Source: Flavobacteriales bacterium (GTDB lineage Bacteria > Bacteroidota > Bacteroidia > Flavobacteriales_F > PHOS-HE28). Taken from it: 64,000 nt of DNA. Shown here in pieces: positions 43,122 to 52,829 of this stretch. The notes beneath the pieces were generated by a model. That model saw only the letters and a program-made list of their open reading frames with translations, searched no databases and was not told the DNA's origin. Position 1 is the first letter of the stretch, and each line of letters opens with the position of its first letter. Position numbers and translations under genes: made by a program. The stretch spans positions 1 through 64,000 of the forward strand of contig JAHBUL010000001.1 in NCBI GenBank assembly GCA_019638085.1, written 5' to 3'.

Positions 43122-44884
43122 ACCCCATGCAACAAGCGCTCCTCCCACTTCTTCTGGCACTCCTGTTGGCTGCATGCAGCGGGACCAGATCCGTGGGTGA
43201 TGTCGTTTCCTCGGACCTGGAAACCGAAGGCGTGGTACCCAAGGACAAGCGCGCCCAAGTGATGCGCCTGTTCATGGACGCCACGAGCGCTCGGCTGCAA
43301 GGCGATCCCGGCAAGGCGGTGCAACTCTACCGCTCCGTACTGAAGCTGGACCCTTCCAATGCGGCCTCCATGTTCGAACTGGCCAAGCTGTACCACCAAG
43401 GGCAACAAGGGGATGAGGCCCTGGCCTATGCGAAAAAAGCAGTGGCTGCGGATGGGTCGAACATCTGGTACCGGTTCATGGTGGCGGAGTTGAGCAGTCA
43501 ACTCGGCGATCTACCAGGGGCGACCAAGGCGTACCAAGGCATTTTGGACAAGTGGCCGGATCGTTATGAGGTCTACTTCGGATTGGCCGAGGTGCTCAGC
43601 CGGCAGGGAAAGATCGCGGAAGCACAGAAAGTTTATCGTGATCTGGAGAAACAGTTCGGCCCTACGGAGGAGTTGGTGATGCGCGAATACGACATGCTCG
43701 TAGGCGCCAACCAGATCGATAAAGCGCGTGAACTGTTGGAACGCGCCATCGCGGAGCAACCCGAGGAGTCGCGGTACTACGGCATGCTCGCCGATGTGTA
43801 CGTGGAACTGGGCCAAAAGGAGAAGGCGCTGGAACTCTATGAAAAGGCCATCGCCGCCAACCCCGATGACAGCATGACGCGCATCTCCTTGGCGCAATAC
43901 TATTATGATGATGGGCAGCTGGACAAAGGCTTTGAGCAACTTCGGGAGGCCTTCTCCGATCCTGATCTGGACATCGACCCGAAAATGCAGTTGCTTTTGG
44001 GCTTTTACCAAGTAACGGGGAACGGCCAGCCCGATAGCGTGGACCAGAAGCTGATCCAGCAAAGCCACGAGCTGATCCAAGTGATGAAGAAGGCCCATCC
44101 GCAATCGGGCAAGCCAAGCTCCATCGAGGGGGATTTCTTTATGCGTGAGGGCAAGCCGGAAGAGGCACGGACCGCCTTCCGCGAAGCGCTGGAACATGAA
44201 CAGGATAAATTCCCGATCTGGGCCGCGTTGCTCCAGTTGGACCTGCAATTATCCGACTGGAAGGCCTTGCACGAGGATGCCGAAAAGGCAGCCGATCTTT
44301 TCCCCACCCAACCGGAGCTCTTTCTGTACGAAGGCCTTGGCCTGAGCCAATTGGACCGGTATGATGAGGCCATTGATGCGCTGGTGATGGGACGCGATCT
44401 GGTGGTGGACAACAAGGCGCTGGAAGCACAGTTCTGGAGCCTGCTGGGCGATACATACAATTCAGCGAAGAACTACGCGAAGAGCGATGAGGCCTATGGT
44501 AAGGCGCTTGGCATCAACGCCAATGATGCCGGTGTATTGAACAATTGGGCATACTACCTCAGTGAACGTGGCGAAAAGCTGGAGAAGGCTGAAGAAATGA
44601 GCCGAAAAAGCAACGATCTGGCACCCGGCACGGCCACCTATATGGACACCTATGCCTGGATCCTGTACAAGGAGGGCAAGTATGAACAGGCGCGCGAATG
44701 GCAGGAGAAGGCCATAAAGGCCAGCCCCACGCCGGAAGGCGTTCTGCTGGAGCACTACGGGGACATCCTCTACAAACTCGGCGATAGCGCAGGAGCGCTG
44801 GAGCAGTGGAAGAAGGCGCAAGCCGCCGGTGATGCCAGTGATCTGATCGACCGCAAGGTCAGTGAAGGCATCTTGGTGGAATGA
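43118..44884 (+). CDS. TPR-repeat lipoprotein
   Basis: About 588 residues from the ATG overlapping the upstream stop as ATGA. The signal peptide ends in a lipobox (LLLAACSG). At least ten TPR units follow, for example VMRLFMDATSARLQGDPGKAVQLYRSVL, YYGMLADVYVELGQKEKALELYEKAI and GVLNNWAYYLSERGEKLEKAEEMSRKS, covering most of residues 40-575. It is an outer-membrane scaffold. It is placed between a nucleotidyltransferase and DUF4292, which suggests a role in envelope assembly. Confidence 0.9.
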   Translation: MNPMQQALLPLLLALLLAACSGTRSVGDVVSSDLETEGVVPKDKRAQVMRLFMDATSARLQGDPGKAVQLYRSVLKLDPSNAASMFELAKLYHQGQQGDEALAYAKKAVAADGSNIWYRFMVAELSSQLGDLPGATKAYQGILDKWPDRYEVYFGLAEVLSRQGKIAEAQKVYRDLEKQFGPTEELVMREYDMLVGANQIDKARELLERAIAEQPEESRYYGMLADVYVELGQKEKALELYEKAIAANPDDSMTRISLAQYYYDDGQLDKGFEQLREAFSDPDLDIDPKMQLLLGFYQVTGNGQPDSVDQKLIQQSHELIQVMKKAHPQSGKPSSIEGDFFMREGKPEEARTAFREALEHEQDKFPIWAALLQLDLQLSDWKALHEDAEKAADLFPTQPELFLYEGLGLSQLDRYDEAIDALVMGRDLVVDNKALEAQFWSLLGDTYNSAKNYAKSDEAYGKALGINANDAGVLNNWAYYLSERGEKLEKAEEMSRKSNDLAPGTATYMDTYAWILYKEGKYEQAREWQEKAIKASPTPEGVLLEHYGDILYKLGDSAGALEQWKKAQAAGDASDLIDRKVSEGILVE

Positions 44885-45774
44885 GGTTGGGGCACTGGTT
44901 CGCGGTCCTCGGTACGCTTTTATTGCTTGCCGGTTGCCGGGTGGTGAAACCAGTGGCTGGTGAAAAGGCGCGGGACCTGGAACCGCGTTCGGCCAATGAA
45001 CTGCTGGATATATTGAAGGCCCAGGATGCGATCGGCATCCGTTACTACAGCGCCAAGGCGGATGTGTCCATGAAGACCGACACTGAAAAACGCAGTTTCA
45101 AGGCGCATGTACGTGTGGTACGCGATAGTGCGGCCTGGCTCAGCATTACACCGGCCTTGGGCATCGAAGTGGCGCGGGCGTTGCTCACCCGGGACTCCTT
45201 GCAGCTGATCGATAAATTCCACGATACGTACTGGATAGGGGATACCACGCAGGCCCAAGCCAAATTCGGGGTACAGCCGAGCCTGAAACTGCTACAGGAA
45301 GCGCTTTTAGGTCTGCCCATCGATCTACAGGTGGAGGAAAAATACCGCAGTGATCGTGAGGATGGCATGTATACGCTCACCGGCAAGGAGAGGCGGAAAT
45401 TCATTCGCGCAGCTGAGGATATCTCGCTCGGTGATACGCTACCACACGACAAGGACATGCGGGAGAAGCAGCTGGAACGCACCCTGCGTAAGGCCGAGCG
45501 CCGCGAAGCGATGGTGTACAAGTATTGGATAGATCCCGACAGCATGCGTGTAAGCCGGGTCCTCATCAGCGATCTTGCACACGATCAACAAGCCGATGTG
45601 CGTTATATGGAGTGGAAAAGCGTGGATGGCCATTCCATTCCCGGTCTGGTCATCCTTTCTTTGTCCGCGCCGGGCCAAACCGCCTTTGGCACCTTGTACT
45701 TGGACCGCATCCAACTGAATGGACCGCTCAACCTCCCCTTCCGCATACCGGAAAAGTTCACCCCGATGGAGTAG
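44881..45774 (+). CDS. DUF4292 lipoprotein
   Basis: A 297-residue lipoprotein with signal MRLGHWFAVLGTLLLLAGC (lipobox LLAGC). The mature protein matches Bacteroidota DUF4292, with LolB/LolA-like beta structure (YYSAKADVSMKTDTEKRSFKAHVRVVRDSAAWLSI and GIEVARALLTRDSLQLID). By analogy with LolB it might carry or insert outer-membrane lipoproteins or lipids; that is inference. The start overlaps the TPR gene as ATGA. A C-terminal ending in FRIPEKFTPME fits the family. Confidence 0.88.
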   Translation: MRLGHWFAVLGTLLLLAGCRVVKPVAGEKARDLEPRSANELLDILKAQDAIGIRYYSAKADVSMKTDTEKRSFKAHVRVVRDSAAWLSITPALGIEVARALLTRDSLQLIDKFHDTYWIGDTTQAQAKFGVQPSLKLLQEALLGLPIDLQVEEKYRSDREDGMYTLTGKERRKFIRAAEDISLGDTLPHDKDMREKQLERTLRKAERREAMVYKYWIDPDSMRVSRVLISDLAHDQQADVRYMEWKSVDGHSIPGLVILSLSAPGQTAFGTLYLDRIQLNGPLNLPFRIPEKFTPME

Positions 45775-45787
45775 GTGGTGGGCCTTG

Positions 45788-46993
45788 ATGGCGCTGATCA
45801 TCATCGGCCTGTTGCCCGTTTCCGCGCAGAGCAGGAAGGACCTGGAGAAGCGTCGGGATGCGCTGGATGCCCAGATCAAGGAGACCAGTGCGTTGATCAA
45901 CAAGGCGCGGAGCGAGCAGCGCAGCACCCAGCAGCAAGTCCAATTGCTGGAGGCGCAGATCAAGCAGCGTCAAGAGTTGATCAATACGATGAACAGTGAG
46001 GTGTTCCGCATGGATCAGGAGATCCAGGACACGCGGGACAGCATTCGGCATTTGGAGAGCGACCTGGAGAAGCTGAAAGATGAATATGCGCGCATGCTGC
46101 AGTTCGCCTATATGAACCGCAGCGCCTACGATCGGCTCAGCTACATTTTCGCAGCGGAGAGCTTTGCACAGGCCTTCCGGAGATCCCGCTATTTGGAACA
46201 GTTGGCGCAGCAACGCAGCCAGCAGGCCGAACTGATCGAGGAGACGCGGACCACGTTGGCCAACAAAGTGGATGGATTACAGGCCACCCGGCAGGAAAAA
46301 TCAAGCCTACTGGATCGCCAATTGGAGCAAGCCCGGAAGCTCTCCGATGATCGAAAGGGTCAGCAAAGTGCCTTGGATGCGCTACGCAAGGAAGAGGGCC
46401 GACTGAAGCAGGCCTTGACGAAGCAGGAGAAGCAACGTCAGGAATTGGCCGCGGCCATCCGCAAGGCCATCGAAGCGGAGATCGCGAAGAGCAGGGCGGC
46501 GGCCAAGCCATCGGGCGCCAAGCCCAGCGGAAAAGTTGAATTCAGCCTCACTCCGGAAGCCAAGGAGCTGAACGCTGATTTTGAGAAGAACCGAGGCAAG
46601 TTGCCATGGCCCGTGGACAAGGGAACCATCACCAGCGGTTTCGGCAAGCAGGCACATCCGGTATTGCGGGGCATCCAGATAGAGAACAATGGCTTGGACA
46701 TCGGCTGTGTGCCGGGGGCACCGGTACGGGCCATCTTCCGTGGAGAGGTCAGCAGCGTGATCGTGATCCCTGGCGCAGGGAAGGCCGTGATGCTGAGCCA
46801 CGGAGCGTACCGCACGGTGTACAGCAACCTCCGCGATGTGGCGGTGAACAAGGGGGACAAGGTGGATACGAAGCAAGTAGTGGGTACAGTAATGACCGAG
46901 GACGGTGCCAGTACGGCCCATATCGAGATCTGGAAGATCGGAAGCGACGGCAGCCTGCAAAAGGTGGACCCGGCAGCTTGGATCCTGCAATAA
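45788..46993 (+). CDS. EnvC-like periplasmic factor with degenerate M23 domain
   Basis: About 401 residues from the ATG that begins MALIIIGLLPVSAQS (signal peptide); an in-frame ATG at 45719 would overlap DUF4292. Residues 20-240 are long coiled coils (QVQLLEAQIKQRQELINTM and similar). The C-terminal 120 residues are a LytM/M23 fold in which the zinc ligands are altered: HxxxD is read as NNGLDIG, and the last segment is TAHIEIWK. Such EnvC/NlpD proteins activate N-acetylmuramyl amidases at the septum rather than cutting peptidoglycan. It sits 13 bases after DUF4292. Confidence 0.88.
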   Translation: MALIIIGLLPVSAQSRKDLEKRRDALDAQIKETSALINKARSEQRSTQQQVQLLEAQIKQRQELINTMNSEVFRMDQEIQDTRDSIRHLESDLEKLKDEYARMLQFAYMNRSAYDRLSYIFAAESFAQAFRRSRYLEQLAQQRSQQAELIEETRTTLANKVDGLQATRQEKSSLLDRQLEQARKLSDDRKGQQSALDALRKEEGRLKQALTKQEKQRQELAAAIRKAIEAEIAKSRAAAKPSGAKPSGKVEFSLTPEAKELNADFEKNRGKLPWPVDKGTITSGFGKQAHPVLRGIQIENNGLDIGCVPGAPVRAIFRGEVSSVIVIPGAGKAVMLSHGAYRTVYSNLRDVAVNKGDKVDTKQVVGTVMTEDGASTAHIEIWKIGSDGSLQKVDPAAWILQ

Positions 46994-47015
46994 ACCGCCG
47001 GTGGCCCCGGAGCAC

Positions 47016-47024
47016 TACATTTGC
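47016..47024 (+). promoter_or_regulatory. -7 element upstream of tatA
   Basis: TACATTTGC is an exact TAnnTTTGY match, 41 bases before the tatA ATG. No TTG at the right distance was seen. It may be an internal promoter of the operon. Confidence 0.45.
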
Positions 47025-47065
47025 AACCTCGGACGGGGCGCTCACTGTCGACCCGCCGCACTATC

Positions 47066-47230
47066 ATGGGAAGATTAGGTCCAACAGAGATCATCCTCAT
47101 CGTCGCACTGATCCTGCTTCTGTTCGGGGGTAAGAAGATACCCGAGCTCATGCGTGGTCTAGGCAAAGGCATGAGGGAGTTCAAGGACGCCCAAAAGGAG
47201 GATCGGACACCCCCGTCCGATAACCCCTGA
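47066..47230 (+). CDS. tatA: Sec-independent translocase subunit TatA/E
   Basis: A 54-residue protein starting [33 protein letters not shown]. It has one N-terminal membrane helix, the FGGKKIPEL hinge and an amphipathic helix with [11 protein letters not shown], all hallmarks of TatA. It forms the pore-lining oligomer for folded protein export. tatC is not in the window. It lies 20 bases before gatA. Confidence 0.93.
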   Translation: MGRLGPTEIILIVALILLLFGGKKIPELMRGLGKGMREFKDAQKEDRTPPSDNP

Positions 47231-47250
47231 ACCCGCGTTCCACCGGCTCG

Positions 47251-48660
47251 ATGAGCATGCCGCGCACATTTCGTGAGGCCCAAGCAGCGTTGGCTTCCGG
47301 GTCCACTAGTGTGGTGGCCATTACGCGTGCTGCATTGGCCAAGGCCAAGGCTGATTCCGAATTGAATATCTTTCTTGAGCTTTTTGAGGAAAGTGCATTG
47401 GCAAAAGCTGCTGCAGTGGACGCCAAGCTGGCCAATGGCTCGGCGGGTCCATTGGCGGGGTCGATCATCAGCATCAAGGATAATCTGTGCTATGCGGGCC
47501 ATCGGGTGTCGGCCTCTTCGCACATGCTGGAGGGCTATGTGAGTCCTTTCAATGCCACCGTGGTGGAACGGGTGTTGGATGCGGATGCGGTGATCATCGG
47601 GCGCACCAATTGCGATGAGTTCGCCATGGGCAGCAGCAATGAGAGCAGTGCATATGGCGCGGTGAGCAACCCGGTTGACCCCACCCGGGTTCCGGGTGGC
47701 AGCAGCGGTGGTGCCGCAGCATCCGTGGCGGCAGGGATCTGCCACATGGCGCTCGCCAGTGATACGGGAGGTTCCATTCGCCAGCCGGCCTCGTTCTGCG
47801 GTATTGCCGGGTTCAAGCCCACCTACGGCCGCGTAAGTCGCTATGGCCTGATCGCCTTCGCCAGTTCGTTCGACCAGATCGGTCCTATGGCCCACGATGC
47901 CGAGGAGGTGGACCTTATTTACCGGGTGATCGCCGGGCCCGATGAACGGGACAATACCAGCAGCCACAAGCCATTTCCCGAAAGCATTCCGGAAGTCAGC
48001 AAGTTGAAGATCGGTTATTACGATCAGTGCTTGGAGCATCCGGGTATGGACCCCGAGATCAAAGCCCACGTGAACGCACAGGTCGAGCGGTTGCGGGGCG
48101 AAGGACATACCGTGGAGCCGGTGGAGCTTACCATGGCGGAACTCTTCGTGCCTACCTACTACATCCTTTCAACTGCGGAGGCCAGCAGCAACCTGGCCCG
48201 CTTTGATGGCATCCGCTTCGGCCACCGCGCCAGGGGTGCTGAAGGAGTGGACGACACCTTCCGACGCAGCCGTTCAGAAGGCTTCGGTCCCGAAGTGCAG
48301 CGCCGCATCCTGTTGGGAACCTTCGTTTTGAGCGCGGGCTTTTATGACGCCTACTATGCGCAGGGCATGCGGGTACGGCGGCTCATCCGCGAGAACACGT
48401 TGGAGGCTTTGTCCCACTTTGATATGATCCTGACGCCCACCTGCCCGGCCACGGCCTTCACCAAGGGCCAGATCAGCGACCCGCTCGCGATGTATTTGCA
48501 GGACATCTTTACCGTGCAGGCCAACTTGGCCGGGGTGCCCGCCATCTCCATCCCTACAGGGACCCATAGTAACGGCATGCCCTTCGGGATCCAACTGATG
48601 GCAAAGCCTTTCCACGACGAGCAGTTGCTGGCCCATGCCCGGCACGCGTTCCCTCGATAG
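47251..48660 (+). CDS. gatA: Glutamyl-tRNA(Gln) amidotransferase subunit A
   Basis: A 469-residue amidase-signature enzyme. It hydrolyses glutamine and supplies ammonia to GatB for converting Glu-tRNA(Gln) (and Asp-tRNA(Asn)) to the amidated form. The Ser-cisSer-Lys triad is visible: Lys in SIKDNLCYAG (around residue 76), cis-Ser in PGGSSGGAAASVA (around 150) and the nucleophile Ser in SDTGGSIRQPA (around 174). YGRVSRYGLIAFASS supports GatA over generic amidases. gatB and gatC are not nearby. Confidence 0.95.
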   Translation: MSMPRTFREAQAALASGSTSVVAITRAALAKAKADSELNIFLELFEESALAKAAAVDAKLANGSAGPLAGSIISIKDNLCYAGHRVSASSHMLEGYVSPFNATVVERVLDADAVIIGRTNCDEFAMGSSNESSAYGAVSNPVDPTRVPGGSSGGAAASVAAGICHMALASDTGGSIRQPASFCGIAGFKPTYGRVSRYGLIAFASSFDQIGPMAHDAEEVDLIYRVIAGPDERDNTSSHKPFPESIPEVSKLKIGYYDQCLEHPGMDPEIKAHVNAQVERLRGEGHTVEPVELTMAELFVPTYYILSTAEASSNLARFDGIRFGHRARGAEGVDDTFRRSRSEGFGPEVQRRILLGTFVLSAGFYDAYYAQGMRVRRLIRENTLEALSHFDMILTPTCPATAFTKGQISDPLAMYLQDIFTVQANLAGVPAISIPTGTHSNGMPFGIQLMAKPFHDEQLLAHARHAFPR

Positions 48661-48743
48661 GCTTTCGGCCGTATCTTCATACCCCGTCCACGTCAACGAT
48701 CGATCGTTGGTGCTGGAGGGCAACATACCTGCCACTCACGCGT

Positions 48744-50246
48744 ATGAAACGAGATATTCGCCTCCCCATGAACATCCGTCCCTTGCTCCTCGCCCTTCTT
48801 CTGGTGCCCTGCGGTCTCGCCGCACAGGATTCCATCATGTCGAACGACCCGGTGCTGGAACGCATCAACGACCTCAGCCGGCTACCGTGGTTGCTGCATG
48901 ATCCCTTCACCACCAATGTGGAAGAGTTGAACACGCACAACTTCGCACCTGGTGTGGTACCCACGTGGCCGGATGAGGTGTACAAGGAACGCTTGCTCGT
49001 ATTGGATGAGCTCAGCCCGTTCAAGCTCACCTACAATGGTCCGGTGCGCTCCTACATTGATATGTATGCCCAGCGCAAGCAGGAGCAGACCTCGCGCATG
49101 CTCGGTCTGGCCCAGCTGTATTTCCCGGTTTTTGAGGAAGCACTGGACCGGTACGGCCTTCCCCAGGAACTGAAGTATTTGGCCGTGGTGGAAAGTGCGC
49201 TCTACCCCGGTGCGCGTTCCCGTGCCGCTGCAGTAGGGCTTTGGCAGTTCATTATCGGCACGGGCAAGCTCTATGGGCTGCGTGTGGACAGCTATGTGGA
49301 TGAGCGCTGCGATATATACAAGAGCACCGATGCGGCGTGCCGTTACCTACGTGACCTGCATAAGATCTTCGGGGATTGGGAGCTGGCCCTTGCTGCATAC
49401 AACTGCGGGCCGGGTAATGTGAACAAGGCCGTACGTCGTGCTGGGGGCACCTTGGACTACTGGAAGATCTACGATTACCTGCCGCGCGAGACCCGTGGTT
49501 ATGTGCCGGCCTTCATTGCCGCGAACTACATATTCAACTATGCTGCAGATCACAACATCTATCCCACTATACCGAACTATTGCGCTTATGAAGTGGACAC
49601 GATCCATGTGCGCTATCCCTTGGAGCTGGACAAGCTTTCCGCCATTATCGGCGCCGACCCACAAGAATTGCGGGACCTGAACCCGATGTTCAAGGAAGGC
49701 GTGATCCCGGAGATGAAGTGGCCCACAACGGTGTACATTCCCGAGACCATGGTGGCCGCTTTCATCCAGAACGAGGACACCATCTCGCGCTCCTACCAGC
49801 CGGATGTAAGCGCACCTGCTCCCGGCAATGCCGTGGCACAGGCGAAGAGTGGCAACACGAAGACATACACCCATGTGGTGCGTAGGGGAGAAAGTCTTGG
49901 ATTGATCGCCCAGCGGAACCGGGTAAGCCTGCATGACCTTCGCCGATGGAACCACATCAAGGGCGATCGGATCCATGCCGGACAGCGCTTGGTATTACAC
50001 CGGGAGGAAGCAGAGCCTGCACCGGTTACCGCAGTCGCCACTCCTGATGAGGCGAAGACCGATCCCGTGAGCGCAGGAAAGGAAGAATACATCTACCATA
50101 CCATCCAGCCCGGGGATACCTTGTGGGAGATCGCGAAGAGCTATCCCGGGGTAAGTGTGGATGACCTGAAACGACTGAACGGGAACATGAACATCAGGCA
50201 TCTTACCGTGGGCAAGAAGATCAAGGTGGGCGTGGAGAAAGGCTGA
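48744..50246 (+). CDS. LysM-domain lytic murein transglycosylase (MltD-like)
   Basis: A 500-residue exported peptidoglycan lytic transglycosylase. The signal peptide includes RPLLLALLLVPCGLAAQ; an alternative start at 48768 (MNIRPLLL) is equally plausible. The SLT domain (around 130-260) has catalytic Glu in YLAVVESALYPGARSRAAAVGLWQF and AAYNCGPGNVNKAV. Two LysM domains follow: YTHVVRRGESLGLIA (around 370-415) and YHTIQPGDTLWEIAK (around 450-498). It cleaves MurNAc-GlcNAc bonds for wall growth. It is the last gene of the dut operon. Confidence 0.93.
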   Translation: MKRDIRLPMNIRPLLLALLLVPCGLAAQDSIMSNDPVLERINDLSRLPWLLHDPFTTNVEELNTHNFAPGVVPTWPDEVYKERLLVLDELSPFKLTYNGPVRSYIDMYAQRKQEQTSRMLGLAQLYFPVFEEALDRYGLPQELKYLAVVESALYPGARSRAAAVGLWQFIIGTGKLYGLRVDSYVDERCDIYKSTDAACRYLRDLHKIFGDWELALAAYNCGPGNVNKAVRRAGGTLDYWKIYDYLPRETRGYVPAFIAANYIFNYAADHNIYPTIPNYCAYEVDTIHVRYPLELDKLSAIIGADPQELRDLNPMFKEGVIPEMKWPTTVYIPETMVAAFIQNEDTISRSYQPDVSAPAPGNAVAQAKSGNTKTYTHVVRRGESLGLIAQRNRVSLHDLRRWNHIKGDRIHAGQRLVLHREEAEPAPVTAVATPDEAKTDPVSAGKEEYIYHTIQPGDTLWEIAKSYPGVSVDDLKRLNGNMNIRHLTVGKKIKVGVEKG

Positions 50247-50357
50247 TCCATCGGGAACCGAAGCCTTCGGGGTTTTCAACGATCTGAACGTTTTTGTTGA
50301 TGTTTTGATCGCCTCGATACGTGCCCGTTCAACTACTTTCGGTGCAAACGATGCACC

Positions 50358-50588
50358 ATGGGCCTCCCGAATATCCGTGAATTCATGCATGCGCATTGTC
50401 GGTTCCGGCTTCGCAGCGGCCGAGAGGTTTTTGGTGTGGTGTGGGAAGCCGGGTCCAACGCTGAAAGGCGCCTTCACTTTTCCACCATTGGGGAATACGA
50501 ACGTTCGCGGCGTGATCCACAGCACCTCCTCAACGCCATACCCATGTCACCGGAGGAGATCCTAATGGCCGAGCGGCTGAACGGCTGA
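50358..50588 (+). CDS. Small hypothetical protein
   Basis: A 76-residue frame between the transglycosylase and the convergent oligopeptidase gene. Residues 13-46 (HCRFRLRSGREVFGVVWEAG and RLHFSTIGEYERS) form a plausible small beta sheet, and PMSPEEILMAERL is a plausible amphipathic helix. Codon use resembles its neighbours. No family is recognised. If not a gene, this 365-base spacer is empty. Confidence 0.5.
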   Translation: MGLPNIREFMHAHCRFRLRSGREVFGVVWEAGSNAERRLHFSTIGEYERSRRDPQHLLNAIPMSPEEILMAERLNG

Positions 50589-50611
50589 TCCTCAAGAGGA
50601 AGAGAGCCCGA

Positions 50612-52762
50612 TCAGGTTCCTTGTCCGTTCAAGCTGCCCAGATGGCCCTTGGCGCGGCCCAAGAGGAAGGCATAGACCCGCGCCACCTCGTTCAATCGCT
50701 CAAATCGCCCGGTGGCCCCGCCATGCCCGGCATCCATGTTCGTCCAAAGCAGGATCGGACGGTTTCCTTGTTGATGTTCGCGCAGCCGCGATACCCATTT
50801 CGCAGGCTCCCAATACTGCACTTGGCTGTCGTGGAAACCACTGGTGGCCAATAAGGCCGGATAGTGCGCATCATGCACATTGTCGTATGGCGAATACTCA
50901 AGGATCCGTTGGAAGGAGCCTGATTCCCGGGGGTCGCCCCACTCATCGTACTCCCCTGTTGTAAGCGGAAGGGTGGGGTCCAACATGGTGTTGATCACAT
51001 CCACGAAGGGTACCTCCGCGACCACTGCATCCCAGAGGTCCGGCCGCATGTTCATCACTGCGCCAACTAACAGCCCACCAGCACTGCCGCCCATGCAGTA
51101 GAGTCTTTTCGGATCGGCATGGCCATCGGCCACCATCTGTTCGGCACAGGCGATGAAGTCCGTGAAGGTGTTCATCTTATGTTCCATGCGCCCGTTCTCG
51201 TACCAAGCACGGCCCAGTTCCTCTCCGCCACGCACATGCGCAATGCCGATGACGAAACCACGGTCCAGCAGGCTTAACCGCGCGCTGTTGAACACCGGCT
51301 CCACGTTGATCCCGTACGCACCATAGCCGTAGAGAAGGAAGGGGGCATGACCGTCCATGACCACATCGTGCCGGTGTACGAGACTGATCGGTATGCGGGA
51401 TCCGTCCTTGGCCGTGGCCCACACACGCTCGCTGATGTAGTTCGAGGCATCGAAGCCGCCCAGTACCTCCTGCTGCTTCAGCAAACGATCCCAGCCTGTA
51501 AGTAGGTCATGTTCGTACACGCTGGTAGGTGTGGTAAGCGAAGTGTATCCAAAGCGGAACTTCGTGGTATCCCATTCCGGATTGGTACCACCAAAGGCCA
51601 CGTAAGCGGGGTCGTGAAAACTGATCTCATGTTCCTTTCCGGTGCTGAGCTGACGAATGCACAGATGGGTCAGGCCGTTCTTGCGCTCGGTGGTCACCAG
51701 GTGGTCGCGGAATACTTCCGCGTCCTCCAGGAGCACATCTTCCCGATGAGGCACCACTTCGGTCCAATTCGTTTTCGCAGTAGCATCCTCAGGGCATTCC
51801 ACCAACCGGAAATTCCGGGCTTTCCAGTTGGTGAGGATGTAGAATTTCCCCGGTAAGTGCGGATTCTCGGCGTTCGGCACGTGCATGATGCTCATCTCAT
51901 GCCGTCGGCCGCGCGGAAAGAGGACCTTGAATTCCCCAAAGGGATCATCTGTGCGCAACAGACGATGCTCACTGGACAAGGTGCTCTCCGTGGAGATGAT
52001 CACATAACGGTCCGAACGACTGCGGAACACATCACAACTGAAGGCGCGGTTCTTTTCGTGGAACACCTCCACATCCGTGGCAGGGTCCGTTCCCATGATG
52101 TGGCGGAACACCCGGGCATTGCGCAGGCTGCGGTCCTTGCGGACATAGAAGAAGGTGCTGTCATCCGCGAACGCACCCCCATCGCTTGCTCGGATGATCA
52201 CGTCAGGCAGGTCTTGTCCGGTGGAGAGATCGCGGAACCGGATCTCGTACCTGCGGCGCCCCACCGTGTCGATGCTGTAGGCCATCAGCTTGTTCCCCGG
52301 GGCGATCTCGAAATCGGCCAGATCGAAGTAATCGTGGCCCACGGCCATGATGTTCTCATTGAGGAAATCCTCGAACTCTTCCGGGACCTGATCCCTTTCC
52401 GCCAGTACCGGAGCCCGCATGTGAATGGGGTATTCGGTTCCTTCGTCGAACCGGTATTGGTACCAGTATCCATTTTCACGGTAGGGAACGCTGATGTCGC
52501 TCTCCTTCACCCGCCCCTTCATTTCGGCGAACAGAGTGTGGCGCAGCTCCGCAACAGGTGCGAGCACCCCTTCCGTGTATGTATTTTCTTCCTGGAGATA
52601 GGCCGTTACCCGGCGTGTCTGCTCGTCCGGCGTCTTTGTCCGGCGTTGTTTTTCACTCAGCCTGAGCCAAGAGAATTCGTCGTTGCGTTCCAGCCCGTGC
52701 AGGGTGTACCGATGTGGTTCCTTGGCGGCACGTGGTGGGAGAGGAACGGTCTTGGATCTCAT
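50612..52762 (-). CDS. Oligopeptidase B (S9A prolyl oligopeptidase family)
   Basis: About 716 residues from the ATG that begins MRSKTVPLPPRAAKEPH; the longer frame overlaps recO. An N-terminal seven-bladed propeller gates a C-terminal alpha/beta hydrolase. The nucleophile Ser is in MGGSAGGLLVGAV, the acid Asp in the ILEYSPYDNV region and His in NMDAGHGGATGRF. GYGAYGINVEPVFNSARLSLLDRGFV is typical of oligopeptidase B, which cuts after basic residues in short peptides. There is no signal peptide, so it is cytoplasmic or periplasmic by another route. It follows recO closely and converges on the small frame at 50358. Confidence 0.93.
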   Translation of the reverse strand: MRSKTVPLPPRAAKEPHRYTLHGLERNDEFSWLRLSEKQRRTKTPDEQTRRVTAYLQEENTYTEGVLAPVAELRHTLFAEMKGRVKESDISVPYRENGYWYQYRFDEGTEYPIHMRAPVLAERDQVPEEFEDFLNENIMAVGHDYFDLADFEIAPGNKLMAYSIDTVGRRRYEIRFRDLSTGQDLPDVIIRASDGGAFADDSTFFYVRKDRSLRNARVFRHIMGTDPATDVEVFHEKNRAFSCDVFRSRSDRYVIISTESTLSSEHRLLRTDDPFGEFKVLFPRGRRHEMSIMHVPNAENPHLPGKFYILTNWKARNFRLVECPEDATAKTNWTEVVPHREDVLLEDAEVFRDHLVTTERKNGLTHLCIRQLSTGKEHEISFHDPAYVAFGGTNPEWDTTKFRFGYTSLTTPTSVYEHDLLTGWDRLLKQQEVLGGFDASNYISERVWATAKDGSRIPISLVHRHDVVMDGHAPFLLYGYGAYGINVEPVFNSARLSLLDRGFVIGIAHVRGGEELGRAWYENGRMEHKMNTFTDFIACAEQMVADGHADPKRLYCMGGSAGGLLVGAVMNMRPDLWDAVVAEVPFVDVINTMLDPTLPLTTGEYDEWGDPRESGSFQRILEYSPYDNVHDAHYPALLATSGFHDSQVQYWEPAKWVSRLREHQQGNRPILLWTNMDAGHGGATGRFERLNEVARVYAFLLGRAKGHLGSLNGQGT

Positions 52763-52829
52763 GGAGCGGGGGATCTGCCCGGCAGGGCGATGGGAAGCTG
52801 GCGAAATTAGCCTCCCGGAAGGGATGTCC

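Noticed and set aside
46438-48108. 556-codon minus-strand frame opposite the EnvC-like, tatA and gatA genes
   Set aside because: It lies over three well-identified genes and has no domain-like segments.
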